Assembly: GCA_900769905.1 (NCBI GenBank)
Contig: CAAGIL010000214.1
Coordinates: 1 to 32,854 of the forward strand
DNA length: 32,854 bases
Source of the DNA: Rikenellaceae bacterium
GTDB lineage: Bacteria > Bacteroidota > Bacteroidia > Bacteroidales > UBA932
Direction of reading: 5' to 3'
Shown here piece after piece: positions 1-8,271 of the stretch. The translations under genes and the position numbers were made by a program. The notes beneath the pieces are model-generated. The model had not been told where the DNA came from. It did not search any database and saw only the letters and a program-made list of their open reading frames with translations. Each line of letters begins with the position of its first letter. Positions within the stretch are counted from its first letter, which is position 1.

Positions 1-148
1 ACTCGTTTTGCCTTTGAAATTGTAGTCCCTAATGCAACTCGAAAAAACTCGAATTATATTACAGACATTAATCTCTTTTTAACTTCTTACCTCGTTATCT
101 CTCTCAGTATTGTCAATGAACTTTCAATCGTGTTCCCCTCGAAAGGGG
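1..148 (-). other. Probable rRNA-operon leader, 16S expected beyond the left edge
   Basis: No open reading frame of note lies here. Read on the minus strand, the transcript starts with a small hairpin of five base pairs closed by a TTCG tetraloop (148-135). It continues with GAAAGTTCATTGACA (125-111), which resembles the conserved GTTCTTTGACA element upstream of 16S rRNA in Bacteroidetes, and then an AT-rich purine-rich stretch. The 16S gene itself is not in the window, so this is an inference from motif resemblance and promoter position. Confidence 0.5.
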
Positions 149-151
149 ATG

Positions 152-182
152 CAAAGGTAGGCATTATTTTTTAATCCGCAAA
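152..182 (-). promoter_or_regulatory. Bacteroidetes-type promoter reading leftward (probable rRNA operon promoter)
   Basis: On the minus strand the -33 element TTTG (182-179) is followed after 19 nt by TACCTTTG (159-152), a full match to the phylum consensus TTTG/TAnnTTTG at normal spacing. No protein gene starts to its left inside the window. The transcript would run off the left edge through a leader that resembles those of 16S rRNA operons. Confidence 0.65.
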
Positions 183-206
183 TTTTTTTTGAGATTTTTT
201 TAAAAA

Positions 207-237
207 TTTTCTTTTTCGCCGTTATTGGCTATCTTTA
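207..237 (+). promoter_or_regulatory. Candidate pepT promoter
   Basis: TATCTTTA (230-237) matches the Bacteroidetes -7 consensus TAnnTTTG at 7 of 8 positions and lies about 20 nt before the pepT ATG. A T-rich TTTT (207-210) sits 19 nt upstream in the -33 position. The surrounding DNA is very AT-rich, so chance similarity is possible. Confidence 0.35.
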
Positions 238-258
238 CGGAAAAGTATACCTATTTAT

Positions 259-1482
259 ATGGAAAAGTTACAGGACAGATTTTTGAGATATGTGGCCGTA
301 GAGACCACATCCAACGAAGAAAGCGAAAGCCAGCCTTCCGCAGAAAGGGAGCTTGACCTGCTGAGGATGCTCAGGGACGAACTGCAGCAGATGGGAGTGG
401 AAGCGCAGCTCGACGAGTGGGGCTACGTGATGGCCAGCATCCCGTCCAACACCGACAGACAGGTGCCGGCAATAGGTTTCATAGCCCACGTCGACACGGC
501 TCCGGATGCGTCGGGCGCAAACATAAAACCCCAGATAATAGAGAATTACGACGGCAGCGACATAGCCCTGAAGGGCGTGCCGGGCCTCGTGCTCTCCCCT
601 GACGGCTTCCCGGAGCTGCTCGCCCACAAGGGTGAGACCCTCATCACCACCGACGGCACCACCCTGCTCGGAGCGGACGACAAGGCGGGGGTTGCGGAGA
701 TTATGGACGCAGTGCAGTACATCGTTTCGCATCCCGAGTTCAAGCACGGCAAAATCTGCATAGGCTTCACCCCTGACGAGGAAATCGGGCGCGGAGTGGT
801 GAAATTCGACGTGGAGAAGTTCGGCGCCGACTACGCCTACACGATGGACGGCGGCGAGGCGGGAGAGCTCGAGTTCGAAAACTTCAACGCCGCATCGGCC
901 AGCCTGCGCATCCAGGGCAGGAACGTCCACCCGGGTTACGCCAAAGGCAAGATGCTCAACGCAATACGCATAGCCGAGGAGTTCGACTCCCTGCTCCCTG
1001 CCGACCAGAAACCTGAATACACCGAGGGCTACGAGGGCTTCCTTCACCTCATCTCATTCAAGGGTACGGTGGAGCAGTGCGAGAGCTCATACATCATCCG
1101 CGACCACGACAGCGCCAAATTCGAGGATAAGAAGGAGGTGATGCGCCGCTGCGCCGGGTTCATCAATGCACGCTACGGCGAAGGCACGGCGACCCTCACC
1201 ATCAAGGACCAGTACCGCAACATGCGGGAGCAGGTGGAGCCTCACTACCACATAGTGGAGGCGGCAGTGAAGGCCATGGAACTCGCCGGCGTGAAGCCGA
1301 AGATCCAGCCAATACGCGGCGGCACCGACGGAGCAAACCTCTCGTTCAAGGGACTCCCTTGCCCGAACATCTTCGCCGGAGGGCTCAACTTCCACGGCAA
1401 GTTCGAATGGGTGAGCGTGGAGAATATGCAGAAGGCCACCAGGGTGATCCTCAACATAATCTCCATCTTCGCGGAAAGATAA
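259..1482 (+). CDS. pepT: Peptidase T (tripeptide aminopeptidase, M20B)
   Basis: Cytosolic dizinc aminopeptidase that removes the N-terminal residue from tripeptides, the last step in using imported peptides. The 407-residue length is the normal family length. The metal ligands are all visible at the positions expected for PepT: His77 and Asp79 in AHVDT, bridging Asp140 in LLGADDKAG, the catalytic Glu pair 174-175 in TPDEEIGRG, Asp197 in MDGG, and His379 in NFHGKFE. There is no signal peptide. The ATG follows an AT-rich leader without Shine-Dalgarno sequence, as usual in this phylum. It converges with an oligopeptide transporter gene whose stop lies only 9 nt away, which suggests peptide uptake and hydrolysis are encoded side by side. 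Confidence 0.95.
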   Translation: MEKLQDRFLRYVAVETTSNEESESQPSAERELDLLRMLRDELQQMGVEAQLDEWGYVMASIPSNTDRQVPAIGFIAHVDTAPDASGANIKPQIIENYDGSDIALKGVPGLVLSPDGFPELLAHKGETLITTDGTTLLGADDKAGVAEIMDAVQYIVSHPEFKHGKICIGFTPDEEIGRGVVKFDVEKFGADYAYTMDGGEAGELEFENFNAASASLRIQGRNVHPGYAKGKMLNAIRIAEEFDSLLPADQKPEYTEGYEGFLHLISFKGTVEQCESSYIIRDHDSAKFEDKKEVMRRCAGFINARYGEGTATLTIKDQYRNMREQVEPHYHIVEAAVKAMELAGVKPKIQPIRGGTDGANLSFKGLPCPNIFAGGLNFHGKFEWVSVENMQKATRVILNIISIFAER

Positions 1483-1491
1483 TACAGCGCA

Positions 1492-3483
1492 CTATTTCTC
1501 CTTCTTCATCGATGCCCAGATCATATAGGCACAGATGGCGATGAGAGGAATAATGGCAATCATTTCGGCGCCGGAGGCCACGCGGCCTTCGGCGACTGTG
1601 TTCCAGGAAGTAAGGAAGCAGTCCACCTTCGCGAATTTGAGGATGGCTGACACCACACCCATAAGCGCACCGCCGGCAATGAAACCGCTGGCGATGAGGG
1701 TACCCTTCTCGACGCGGGCCGCATTCACGGCCTTGTCCTTGCTGCGGGAACCGACGAACCAGGAGATGGCGCCGCCCAGGAGCAGAGGCAGGTTGAGGTC
1801 AATAGGGATGAACATACCCAGGCAGAAGGCCAGGGCAGGAACCTTGAACACGGTGAGGAGTATGGCGATGACGGCACCTATCCCGTAGAGCAGCCACGGA
1901 GCATTGCCTCCGTTCATCATAGGCTGGATTACGGCGGCCATTGCGCTGGCCTGAGGTGCCACGAGCGCACCTTCCCCGGTGAAGCCGTAGGTCTTGTTGA
2001 GCACGAGCATCACTCCGCCCACGGTGGCGGCGGCAACTGCCACGCCCACGAATTTCCAGGCCTCCTGCTTCTTTGGAGTAGTACCTATCCAGTAACCTAT
2101 CTTGAAGTCGGTGATGAGACCGCCGGCAGTGGAGAGTGCCGTGCAGACCACGCCGCCGATGACCATTGCAGCCACCATTCCGGCGTTCCCCTTGAGACCT
2201 GCAACCACCAGCACCAAAGCAGTGATAATCAAGGTCATAATGGTCATTCCGCTGACAGGGTTGGTGCCCACGATGGCAATTGCGTTTGCGGCCACTGTGG
2301 TGAAGAGGAAGGATATTACGGTCACTATCAGAAGTCCGAGCAGAGCCTGCCATACGTTGTTCACCACTCCGCCGAAGGCGAAGAAGCAGAAGACTGCAAG
2401 CAGGGTGAAGGCTATGCCCCAGACGAGGGTCTTCATAGGGATGTCCTCCTGGGTGCGGTCAGCGGCGGCGGAAGATCCTCCCTTGCGCCTGAACTCGCTT
2501 GCTGCAAGGCCCACGGCGCTCTTGATGACCCCTGCACTCTTGATGATGCCGATGACGCCGGCCGTGGCGATACCGCCTATGCCTATGTGGCGGGCGTATT
2601 CCTTGAAAATCTGGTCGGCGGACATCTCGGAAACGGTGGTGGTGATGCCAATGTTCATAAGGTCAATGACGTCCCCGCCCCAGATGAGGTTCATCAGAGG
2701 GATAATTATCAGCCACACGAGGAAGGAGCCGCAGCAGATGATGAAGGCATATTTCAGGCCCACGATGTATCCGAGACCGAGCACGGCGGCGCCGGTGTTT
2801 ATCTTCAGCACGAGCTTGGCCTTGTCGGCAACCACCTGGCCCCAGCGCATCACGGTGGTGCTCAGGGTCTCCGCCCAGGCTCCGAAGGTGGACACGGCGA
2901 AGTCGTAGAGTCCGCCCACGAGACCGGCTGCGAGGAGGGTCTTGGCACTCTTGCCTCCGCTCTCTCCGCTGACGAGCACCTGCGCGGTGGCAGTGGCCTC
3001 AGGGAAAGGATACTTGCCGTGCATCTCCTTAACGAAGTATTTGCGGAAAGGCACGAGGAAGAGTATTCCGAGGAAGCCGCCAAGGGCTGAGCTGAGGAAC
3101 ATCTGCCAGAAATTCACGTCGAGCCCGAGTATATAGATGGCAGGGAGGGTGAAGATTGCGCCAGCAACCACCACTCCCGAGCAGGCTCCTATGCTCTGGA
3201 TGATGACGTTCTGTCCCAGACCTCCCTTCTTTCCGAGGGCTCCGGTCACTCCTACGGCTATGATGGATATGGGAATCGCGGCTTCGAAGACCTGGCCTAC
3301 CTTAAGGCCGAGGAAAGCGGCGGCAGCCGAGAAGAGCACGGTCATCAGAAGACCGAGTATCACGGAATAAGGCGTGACCTCAAGGGGTTTTTCGTCAGCG
3401 CTCAGCAGGGGTTGATATCTCTCCCCCGGCTTCAGCTCCCTGTTCGCGTTCTCGGGAAGGCTGAGATTTCTGTTTTCTTTCAT
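1492..3483 (-). CDS. OPT-family oligopeptide transporter
   Basis: Predicted inner-membrane transporter of the OPT superfamily, bacterial branch, probably a proton-coupled importer of small peptides. The protein is 663 residues with roughly 14 to 16 hydrophobic segments. The family hallmark N-terminus is present: a short hydrophilic lead (LPENANRELKPGERYQPL) followed by EVTPYS, the first membrane segment and GLKVGQVFEAAIPISI. I chose ATG at 3483 because that conserved lead would be lost with any later start. A longer reading frame to 3645 is an unrelated translation of the upstream gene. This start places the first 89 nt inside the 3' end of the OstA-like gene in another frame. The substrate cannot be told from sequence; some OPT members move metal chelates. 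Confidence 0.88.
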   Translation of the reverse strand: MKENRNLSLPENANRELKPGERYQPLLSADEKPLEVTPYSVILGLLMTVLFSAAAAFLGLKVGQVFEAAIPISIIAVGVTGALGKKGGLGQNVIIQSIGACSGVVVAGAIFTLPAIYILGLDVNFWQMFLSSALGGFLGILFLVPFRKYFVKEMHGKYPFPEATATAQVLVSGESGGKSAKTLLAAGLVGGLYDFAVSTFGAWAETLSTTVMRWGQVVADKAKLVLKINTGAAVLGLGYIVGLKYAFIICCGSFLVWLIIIPLMNLIWGGDVIDLMNIGITTTVSEMSADQIFKEYARHIGIGGIATAGVIGIIKSAGVIKSAVGLAASEFRRKGGSSAAADRTQEDIPMKTLVWGIAFTLLAVFCFFAFGGVVNNVWQALLGLLIVTVISFLFTTVAANAIAIVGTNPVSGMTIMTLIITALVLVVAGLKGNAGMVAAMVIGGVVCTALSTAGGLITDFKIGYWIGTTPKKQEAWKFVGVAVAAATVGGVMLVLNKTYGFTGEGALVAPQASAMAAVIQPMMNGGNAPWLLYGIGAVIAILLTVFKVPALAFCLGMFIPIDLNLPLLLGGAISWFVGSRSKDKAVNAARVEKGTLIASGFIAGGALMGVVSAILKFAKVDCFLTSWNTVAEGRVASGAEMIAIIPLIAICAYMIWASMKKEK

Positions 3484-6013
3484 TTTCTTCTTTCTGTTTT
3501 TGGTAGAATTCCACGTATTTGTCCAGCAGGGCCTTGTCCCTGGCATCTTCCTTTGCCTGGATGGCCAGCTTGCGCAGCACCCTGCGCATCTTCTTTTCGT
3601 TCTTGCGCCTTTCCTTTTCGGCTGCCTTGGCAGCATCGCGCGCATCCAGTTCGGCCCAGCGGGCCTCCTTCTCGGCGATTCTCTGCTGGCGTTTCTTCTC
3701 CCGCTCAGCCTTCTTCAGCTCCTTCGGGTCCGGAGCAGGAGCGGCAGATAGCGCCACGCTGTCCCTCGCGATATCCACATCGAGGCTGTCTCTGAACGGC
3801 TTGCGGGACAGGCTGTCGAGGTCCGCAGAGAGCAGGCTGTCACGGGAATGGAGCTTCAGGGTATCCGGGCTGAAAGCCAGGCTGTCTGCCGGAACCTCCG
3901 TCCGGGAGTCCTCAACCACGCCCTTTGCCGCCTTTCTCTGTCGGGCAAGGGCAAGCTGCTCCCTCACGGAAGCCATATAGCCCGGGAAGTATATTCCTGT
4001 CTGAGGGAAGTCCGGATGCTCTTCCCTTTCCATCGATGACCTCTCGGAAGGCCTCAACTCCAGGTTGGTGATGTCCTCTTTGCCCATAGGCTTGAGCTCA
4101 GGCTGCCAGGTGTAACCTTTCAGGAAGCGGTCCTTTTCCGCGAGCTGGGCTATAGGATAGATATTGTTCTTAGGCTGGTCGAAATAATAGGTGCGGTCCA
4201 GTTCCCCGTCGCGAAGCAGGGTGGACATCATCTTGCCCTCCACCTTTGCCACCGAGGCCAGCTCCCCGTTCTCCTCCAGATAGAAGATGCAGGACACCCC
4301 TCCAAGGGCATCGAAACGCGTCAATTCTCCCTCGGAGCCGAAGTAGGCCAGCAATTCCGTGGACTTTATCTGGTCATAGTACAGGCTGTCCTCCTGGACG
4401 GTCACAAAGGCGTTGGACATAAGGTTGGCCCTGTCTATCCCCTCCTTTTTGACCAGCACGAAGAGGCTATCCGCCGTGTACTGGCGACGGCCCTCGTTCC
4501 AGACTATAGGATTGATATGGAAACGGGCTATGGAGTCGAGTTCGTTGAAACGCACCGAGTCGCACACGACCTGCATATCGCTACGGAAAATCTTCACCTT
4601 GCCACGGCCGTACATAAAGCCGACCTTGGTGGTATCCGGCGGAGGGAGCACGAGGGTGTCCGCAGCCGCAGAGAGACTGTCCACCGGCACGGAAAGGCTG
4701 TCGAGCCGCAGAGAAAGGGAGTCCGGCGCGGCCAGTTTCAGGGAATCCGTGAGCGGACCGGTCTTCAGGGAATCCAGGCCCGCAGCGGCATCGGGACCGG
4801 ATGAGTCCTTCTTTCCCGGCCTGCCCTCGCCGCCACCCGGCTTCGGAGCGTTGCCCCCGTTCCTTGCGGCAGCTCCTCCCTGGCGTGCGCCGCCGATTCC
4901 GTTGTTCTTGTCCCTGTTCTTGTTGTCCTCCGCTTCCTTGCTGGCCCGCTTGCGGAACTCGCTCACCGGGTCACCCATGATGTTCTCGAGGCGCTTCGAG
5001 GCATTGTCCAGCTCGCTCTGGGGTATGTCGCAACGCTTCACCGCATAGTACACGAGGGTGTCGGCACCGCAATAGGTGGTGTCGACGCGCTCTTCCTTCC
5101 GCTCCCACAGGGCCACGGCGGCATCATCGCACAGGGTCACGCGCGAGAGCGTGTCCTTATAATACATATAGTTCGACACTGAGGCCACGTTGCGCGAACT
5201 GTCCTGCATCTGCACGCGCCCCAGCATCTTCACGTCATTCAGGGCACGGTAGTAGTAGAGCGTGTCGCTCCAGGTTTCCTGGGTCTCGCCGAGGCCGTGC
5301 ACGTCGCCGGTGAAGAAGAAGGTCTCATCCCCACGGCGGTACCATCCCCTGCGCGCCTTGAGCATATTCTCGTCTTTCCAGAAGTAAATCGGGACCTTGA
5401 ACCGGGCAACTTCCTGTTTGGAGTCGTAATCCAGCTCGGAGGTGCGCACGAACACGGAGTCGGTGTACATATTGACGTGGCCGTTGAACGTGAACAGGCT
5501 CAGGGCGTTGGAATAGGTGCCCTCGTCGCTCTCGATGATCTGGCCGTCGGAGCTGCGCATCGAGGCCCCGTTGCGGAAGACGGCAAGGCTGTCTTTGGTG
5601 TTGTAGTCCAGGACGCGCGTGCGGAGTATGTTGTCCTCCTTGTTCCTGAGCTCGATCAGGGGTCCGCGGAACTGGGCAAGGTCGTCATCGATATAATAGT
5701 CCAGCTTCTCGCTGGTGAGTTCGGCATCCCCCTGGATCATACGGACGTTGCCGAAGAAATTGATGATCTTGTTGTTCTGGCTCCAGAGGGCAGTGTCGCT
5801 CTGGAGGTAGGTGCCGTTGTGGAGGAAAACCGGGTGCGCGGCCTTGCGCATCAGGTCCTCGTCAATCTCCACCTGCTCTATATAGTCGGCACTGAGCAGG
5901 CGCAAAAGCGAATCGCTCTGCTCAGTTGTCTGGGCAGAGACGCTCGCCAGGGCCACTTGAAAAAGAGCCGCAAGGGCAAGTATCAGTCGCGTTTTACGAT
6001 TTTTTTCGCCCAT
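3395..6013 (-). CDS. OstA-like LPS-transport family protein
   Basis: Periplasmic protein of the OstA/LptA-like family found in Bacteroidetes, expected to take part in moving lipopolysaccharide to the outer membrane. It has 872 residues. A signal peptide (about 1-27, ending VSAQ) precedes an OstA-like beta-repeat region (about 50-330; e.g. GTYLQSDTALW, NFFGNVRMIQGDAELTSEKL). A low-complexity Gly/Pro-rich linker follows (about 355-460) with repeated DSL units, then a second OstA-like region (about 463-645), a second DSL-rich stretch (705-755), and a highly basic, probably coiled tail (763-860). The start overlaps the upstream chaperone gene by 31 nt and no other Met precedes the signal peptide. 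Its place next to SurA-like chaperones fits outer-membrane biogenesis. The tail is poorly conserved in appearance and overlaps the OPT gene. Confidence 0.82.
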   Translation of the reverse strand: MGEKNRKTRLILALAALFQVALASVSAQTTEQSDSLLRLLSADYIEQVEIDEDLMRKAAHPVFLHNGTYLQSDTALWSQNNKIINFFGNVRMIQGDAELTSEKLDYYIDDDLAQFRGPLIELRNKEDNILRTRVLDYNTKDSLAVFRNGASMRSSDGQIIESDEGTYSNALSLFTFNGHVNMYTDSVFVRTSELDYDSKQEVARFKVPIYFWKDENMLKARRGWYRRGDETFFFTGDVHGLGETQETWSDTLYYYRALNDVKMLGRVQMQDSSRNVASVSNYMYYKDTLSRVTLCDDAAVALWERKEERVDTTYCGADTLVYYAVKRCDIPQSELDNASKRLENIMGDPVSEFRKRASKEAEDNKNRDKNNGIGGARQGGAAARNGGNAPKPGGGEGRPGKKDSSGPDAAAGLDSLKTGPLTDSLKLAAPDSLSLRLDSLSVPVDSLSAAADTLVLPPPDTTKVGFMYGRGKVKIFRSDMQVVCDSVRFNELDSIARFHINPIVWNEGRRQYTADSLFVLVKKEGIDRANLMSNAFVTVQEDSLYYDQIKSTELLAYFGSEGELTRFDALGGVSCIFYLEENGELASVAKVEGKMMSTLLRDGELDRTYYFDQPKNNIYPIAQLAEKDRFLKGYTWQPELKPMGKEDITNLELRPSERSSMEREEHPDFPQTGIYFPGYMASVREQLALARQRKAAKGVVEDSRTEVPADSLAFSPDTLKLHSRDSLLSADLDSLSRKPFRDSLDVDIARDSVALSAAPAPDPKELKKAEREKKRQQRIAEKEARWAELDARDAAKAAEKERRKNEKKMRRVLRKLAIQAKEDARDKALLDKYVEFYQKQKEENERKQKSQPSREREQGAEAGGEISTPAER

Positions 6014-7365
6014 CCCTTGCGGTTGAATTCACAATCTCCGAACAGAGGATCAATAGTGATGTAGGAAGTGTCGATCTTCTCGTCTATGAACTTGTTGATG
6101 GCCTCCATCCTCTTGCTCATCGTCACCAGGTCTATGAGCTCGGAGTAGTCGGACTCGAAACTTGCCGGGTGGGCCGGGATGATTTTGTCCAGACGGACAA
6201 TCTTGTAGACGGTGTTGCCGTTACGGCCTTCGTTGTCCAGAGACTCGATAGGCTCGGAAATCTGACCCGGCTCAAGGTCGCGTATTGCCTGGTAGTCCTG
6301 AGGCTTCAGCTGGTCCACTTCGAAATAGGTGGAGCCGGTATTCGGGTCGGACATCTGGCCTCCGTTGGTGCGGGTTGCAGGGTCTTCGGAGTAGAAGCGG
6401 GCCGCGAGCTCGAAGGTGATGGTGCTGTCGAGCACTGCGGTGCGCAGGGAATCCAGTCTCTTGAAGGCCTTTTCCCTGTCTTCGTCGGTGTACTGGGGCT
6501 TGATGAGTATGTGCCTTGCATTGAACATATCCCCCTTCTTCTCAAGCACTTCTATAATGTGGAATCCGTCCGGAGTCTCCACCACCTGGGAGATGGTGCC
6601 CGGCTTGAGGGACATCGCGGCATCGGAGAATGCCGGCCAGAAAATGCTCTTGGAAGCCATACCCAGCTCACCGCCCTTGCGTGCACTGCCCGGGTCCTCG
6701 GAATACAGTCGGGCCAGGGTGGAGAACTTCTCCCCGTTGATGATGCGCTCGCGTATGGAGAGCAGGCGTTCCCTCACTGCGATTGCGGCCGCCTCGCGGT
6801 CAGGATACACGCATATCTGGCTCATCTGGTACTTCGTAGGTATCATAGGCAGGGAACTGACATCGGCCGTGTCGAGGTACTGCTTCACATCGTAAGGAGT
6901 GAGCTCGGGCACGCTCTTGGCTATTTCCTGCTGCTCCTGCTGGGTGAGGGACTGCTCGCGGAGCTGGAGTTGCCATTCCTCGCGGAGCTTGTACATAGGC
7001 TTGCCGAAAGCCTTCTCCACCTCCTCGTCGCCTCCGAGGTTGGTGCGCAACATATCTATACGCTGGGTGAGGTCCGCGTTCACGACCTCGTTGTTGTAGC
7101 TCAGGGAGTCAATCCTGGCCTGGTTGAGAAGGAGTTTGGACTCCATCATACGCTCCAGGGCCTCGCAGCGCACCGCCTTGTCCGAGGCGTAGCTGCTGTA
7201 GCCGCCTTCCAGACGCACCTGGGACTCCAGGTCCGAAAGGGTGATGAGTTCTCCGCCCACAACTGCTATGGACTTGTCTATCACGTTCTTGTATTTCTGG
7301 GCGGAAGCCAGGGTGCAGAGACCGAGCATCGCCACGGCGGCAAGGGATTTCAAGTAAATCTTCAT
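5983..7365 (-). CDS. SurA-like periplasmic peptidyl-prolyl isomerase / chaperone
   Basis: Periplasmic folding factor for outer-membrane proteins. The 460-residue product has a signal peptide (MKIYLKSLAAVAMLGLCTLASA), a SurA N-terminal chaperone domain (about 25-165) and two parvulin-type PPIase domains (about 176-275 and 282-393). Typical parvulin features are FSTLARLYSEDPGSARKGGELG in the first and ARHILI with FYSEDPATRTNGGQ in the second. I chose ATG at 7365. The frame extends two codons to a TTG at 7371, but that would overlap the preceding gene and shift the signal peptide. The stop of the preceding lipoprotein gene is 2 nt upstream, so the two are surely co-transcribed. The domain order matches E. 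coli SurA, but orthology is inferred. Confidence 0.9.
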   Translation of the reverse strand: MKIYLKSLAAVAMLGLCTLASAQKYKNVIDKSIAVVGGELITLSDLESQVRLEGGYSSYASDKAVRCEALERMMESKLLLNQARIDSLSYNNEVVNADLTQRIDMLRTNLGGDEEVEKAFGKPMYKLREEWQLQLREQSLTQQEQQEIAKSVPELTPYDVKQYLDTADVSSLPMIPTKYQMSQICVYPDREAAAIAVRERLLSIRERIINGEKFSTLARLYSEDPGSARKGGELGMASKSIFWPAFSDAAMSLKPGTISQVVETPDGFHIIEVLEKKGDMFNARHILIKPQYTDEDREKAFKRLDSLRTAVLDSTITFELAARFYSEDPATRTNGGQMSDPNTGSTYFEVDQLKPQDYQAIRDLEPGQISEPIESLDNEGRNGNTVYKIVRLDKIIPAHPASFESDYSELIDLVTMSKRMEAINKFIDEKIDTSYITIDPLFGDCEFNRKGWAKKIVKRD

Positions 7366-7367
7366 CG

Positions 7368-8222
7368 TCAATAAATTACAAATTGTTTGCTTTCCAGGGC
7401 GTTGTCAAGCAAGTCTTGTTCCAAACCCTTCACGAGTTCGTGTTTTCTGGTGCTGATTATTATGTCCCTGATGGTGGAGGAGCAATAATCCACAGGTGCA
7501 ACTCCGCTCCTGAGTATGTCGCAGACATAGGCCACGAGCATATCGCCCCTGTCCTCCGGCTCCACCTTTATCATCGAATTGCCCATACGGGAAAGCATGG
7601 TCTGATAGTCCATGCCGAACTCCCGGGCAAGGTCGGCGGCATCCATCCAGGTGTCGGAATTGTCGAAATAGCGGAGCGCGGATGTCCTGGCGAGGGTGTC
7701 GAGCTGCTGGAGCTCATTGTAGTCCTCCGCCTGTATCAACTTGAGTATGCGGTCCCTGGCGGGAGAATCCTTCATTATGTCCAGGAAGCGCACCTTCAGC
7801 AGAGGGCGCTTGATCTGGAAGTCTTCCTGATGGGAATTGTAGTATTCCTCTATCTGCTCAGAAGTTACAAGAGTGTCGAGCCTGTCGGCGATGTAGCGCT
7901 GCTCATAGCGGTATTTCACGAGCGAGAGCCTGTAGGCCTCAAGTTCCTGGGACACATCTATCTCCGTCTTGGAAAGTTCCCGTTCCGCCACCTGGGAATA
8001 GAGCCTGTCCATAGCCCAGGAATTGATGTACTTTGCAGCCAGACGGGCGCTGTCTTCCGGAGATATGAGGTCAGGAATCACCGTTTCGAGTTCGGACTTG
8101 TAGAGTTTGGCATCCCCGACTTTGGCGACGACCTCATCGTCGTGCAGCACGGAAGAGACCAGGTTGCAGGCCCCGGTGAGGAAAAGCGAAAGGCATAGAG
8201 CCGTAAGTCCAAGATACCTCAT
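7368..8222 (-). CDS. SurA N-domain-like lipoprotein without a recognisable PPIase domain
   Basis: Predicted lipoprotein of 284 residues. I chose ATG at 8222 because it begins a classic lipoprotein signal (MRYLGLTALCLSLFLTGAC, lipobox LTGAC); an upstream ATG would put 14 extra residues before it. After the lipid Cys the sequence has a SurA-N/PpiC-like start (EVVAKVGDAKLYKSELETVIP, then helices through about 140). The expected parvulin signatures (FxxLAxxYSxDxxxxxxGGxLG, HIL) are absent. It is probably a chaperone that works with the SurA-like protein encoded 2 nt downstream. Annotation pipelines often name such proteins peptidylprolyl isomerase from context or N-terminal similarity; enzymatic activity is not supported by what I see. 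Confidence 0.72.
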   Translation of the reverse strand: MRYLGLTALCLSLFLTGACNLVSSVLHDDEVVAKVGDAKLYKSELETVIPDLISPEDSARLAAKYINSWAMDRLYSQVAERELSKTEIDVSQELEAYRLSLVKYRYEQRYIADRLDTLVTSEQIEEYYNSHQEDFQIKRPLLKVRFLDIMKDSPARDRILKLIQAEDYNELQQLDTLARTSALRYFDNSDTWMDAADLAREFGMDYQTMLSRMGNSMIKVEPEDRGDMLVAYVCDILRSGVAPVDYCSSTIRDIIISTRKHELVKGLEQDLLDNALESKQFVIY

Positions 8223-8252
8223 AATAGAATCAGTTTTATTCCGTACAAACTG

Positions 8253-8260
8253 CAAAAATA
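8253..8260 (-). promoter_or_regulatory. Candidate -7 element for the chaperone/OstA operon
   Basis: The 49-nt gap between dacB and the lipoprotein gene contains TATTTTTG on the minus strand, a full match to TAnnTTTG, about 30 nt before the start codon. No TTTG sits at the usual -33 distance, so the call rests on one half only. Confidence 0.35.
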
Positions 8261-8271
8261 ACAAACAGTTT

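Noticed and set aside
3484..3645. 54-codon N-terminal extension of the OPT transporter
   Set aside because: The extra residues are Arg/Cys-rich, unlike the family, and are the out-of-frame reading of the OstA-like tail.
5926..7374. Long plus-strand open frame antisense to the SurA-like gene
   Set aside because: It mirrors the codons of a well-supported gene, is rich in His, Leu and Val without any motif, and has no promoter or neighbour logic.
8223..8264. 14-residue N-terminal extension of the SurA-N-like lipoprotein
   Set aside because: It would put extra residues in front of a normal lipoprotein signal and cover the promoter-like element between the genes.
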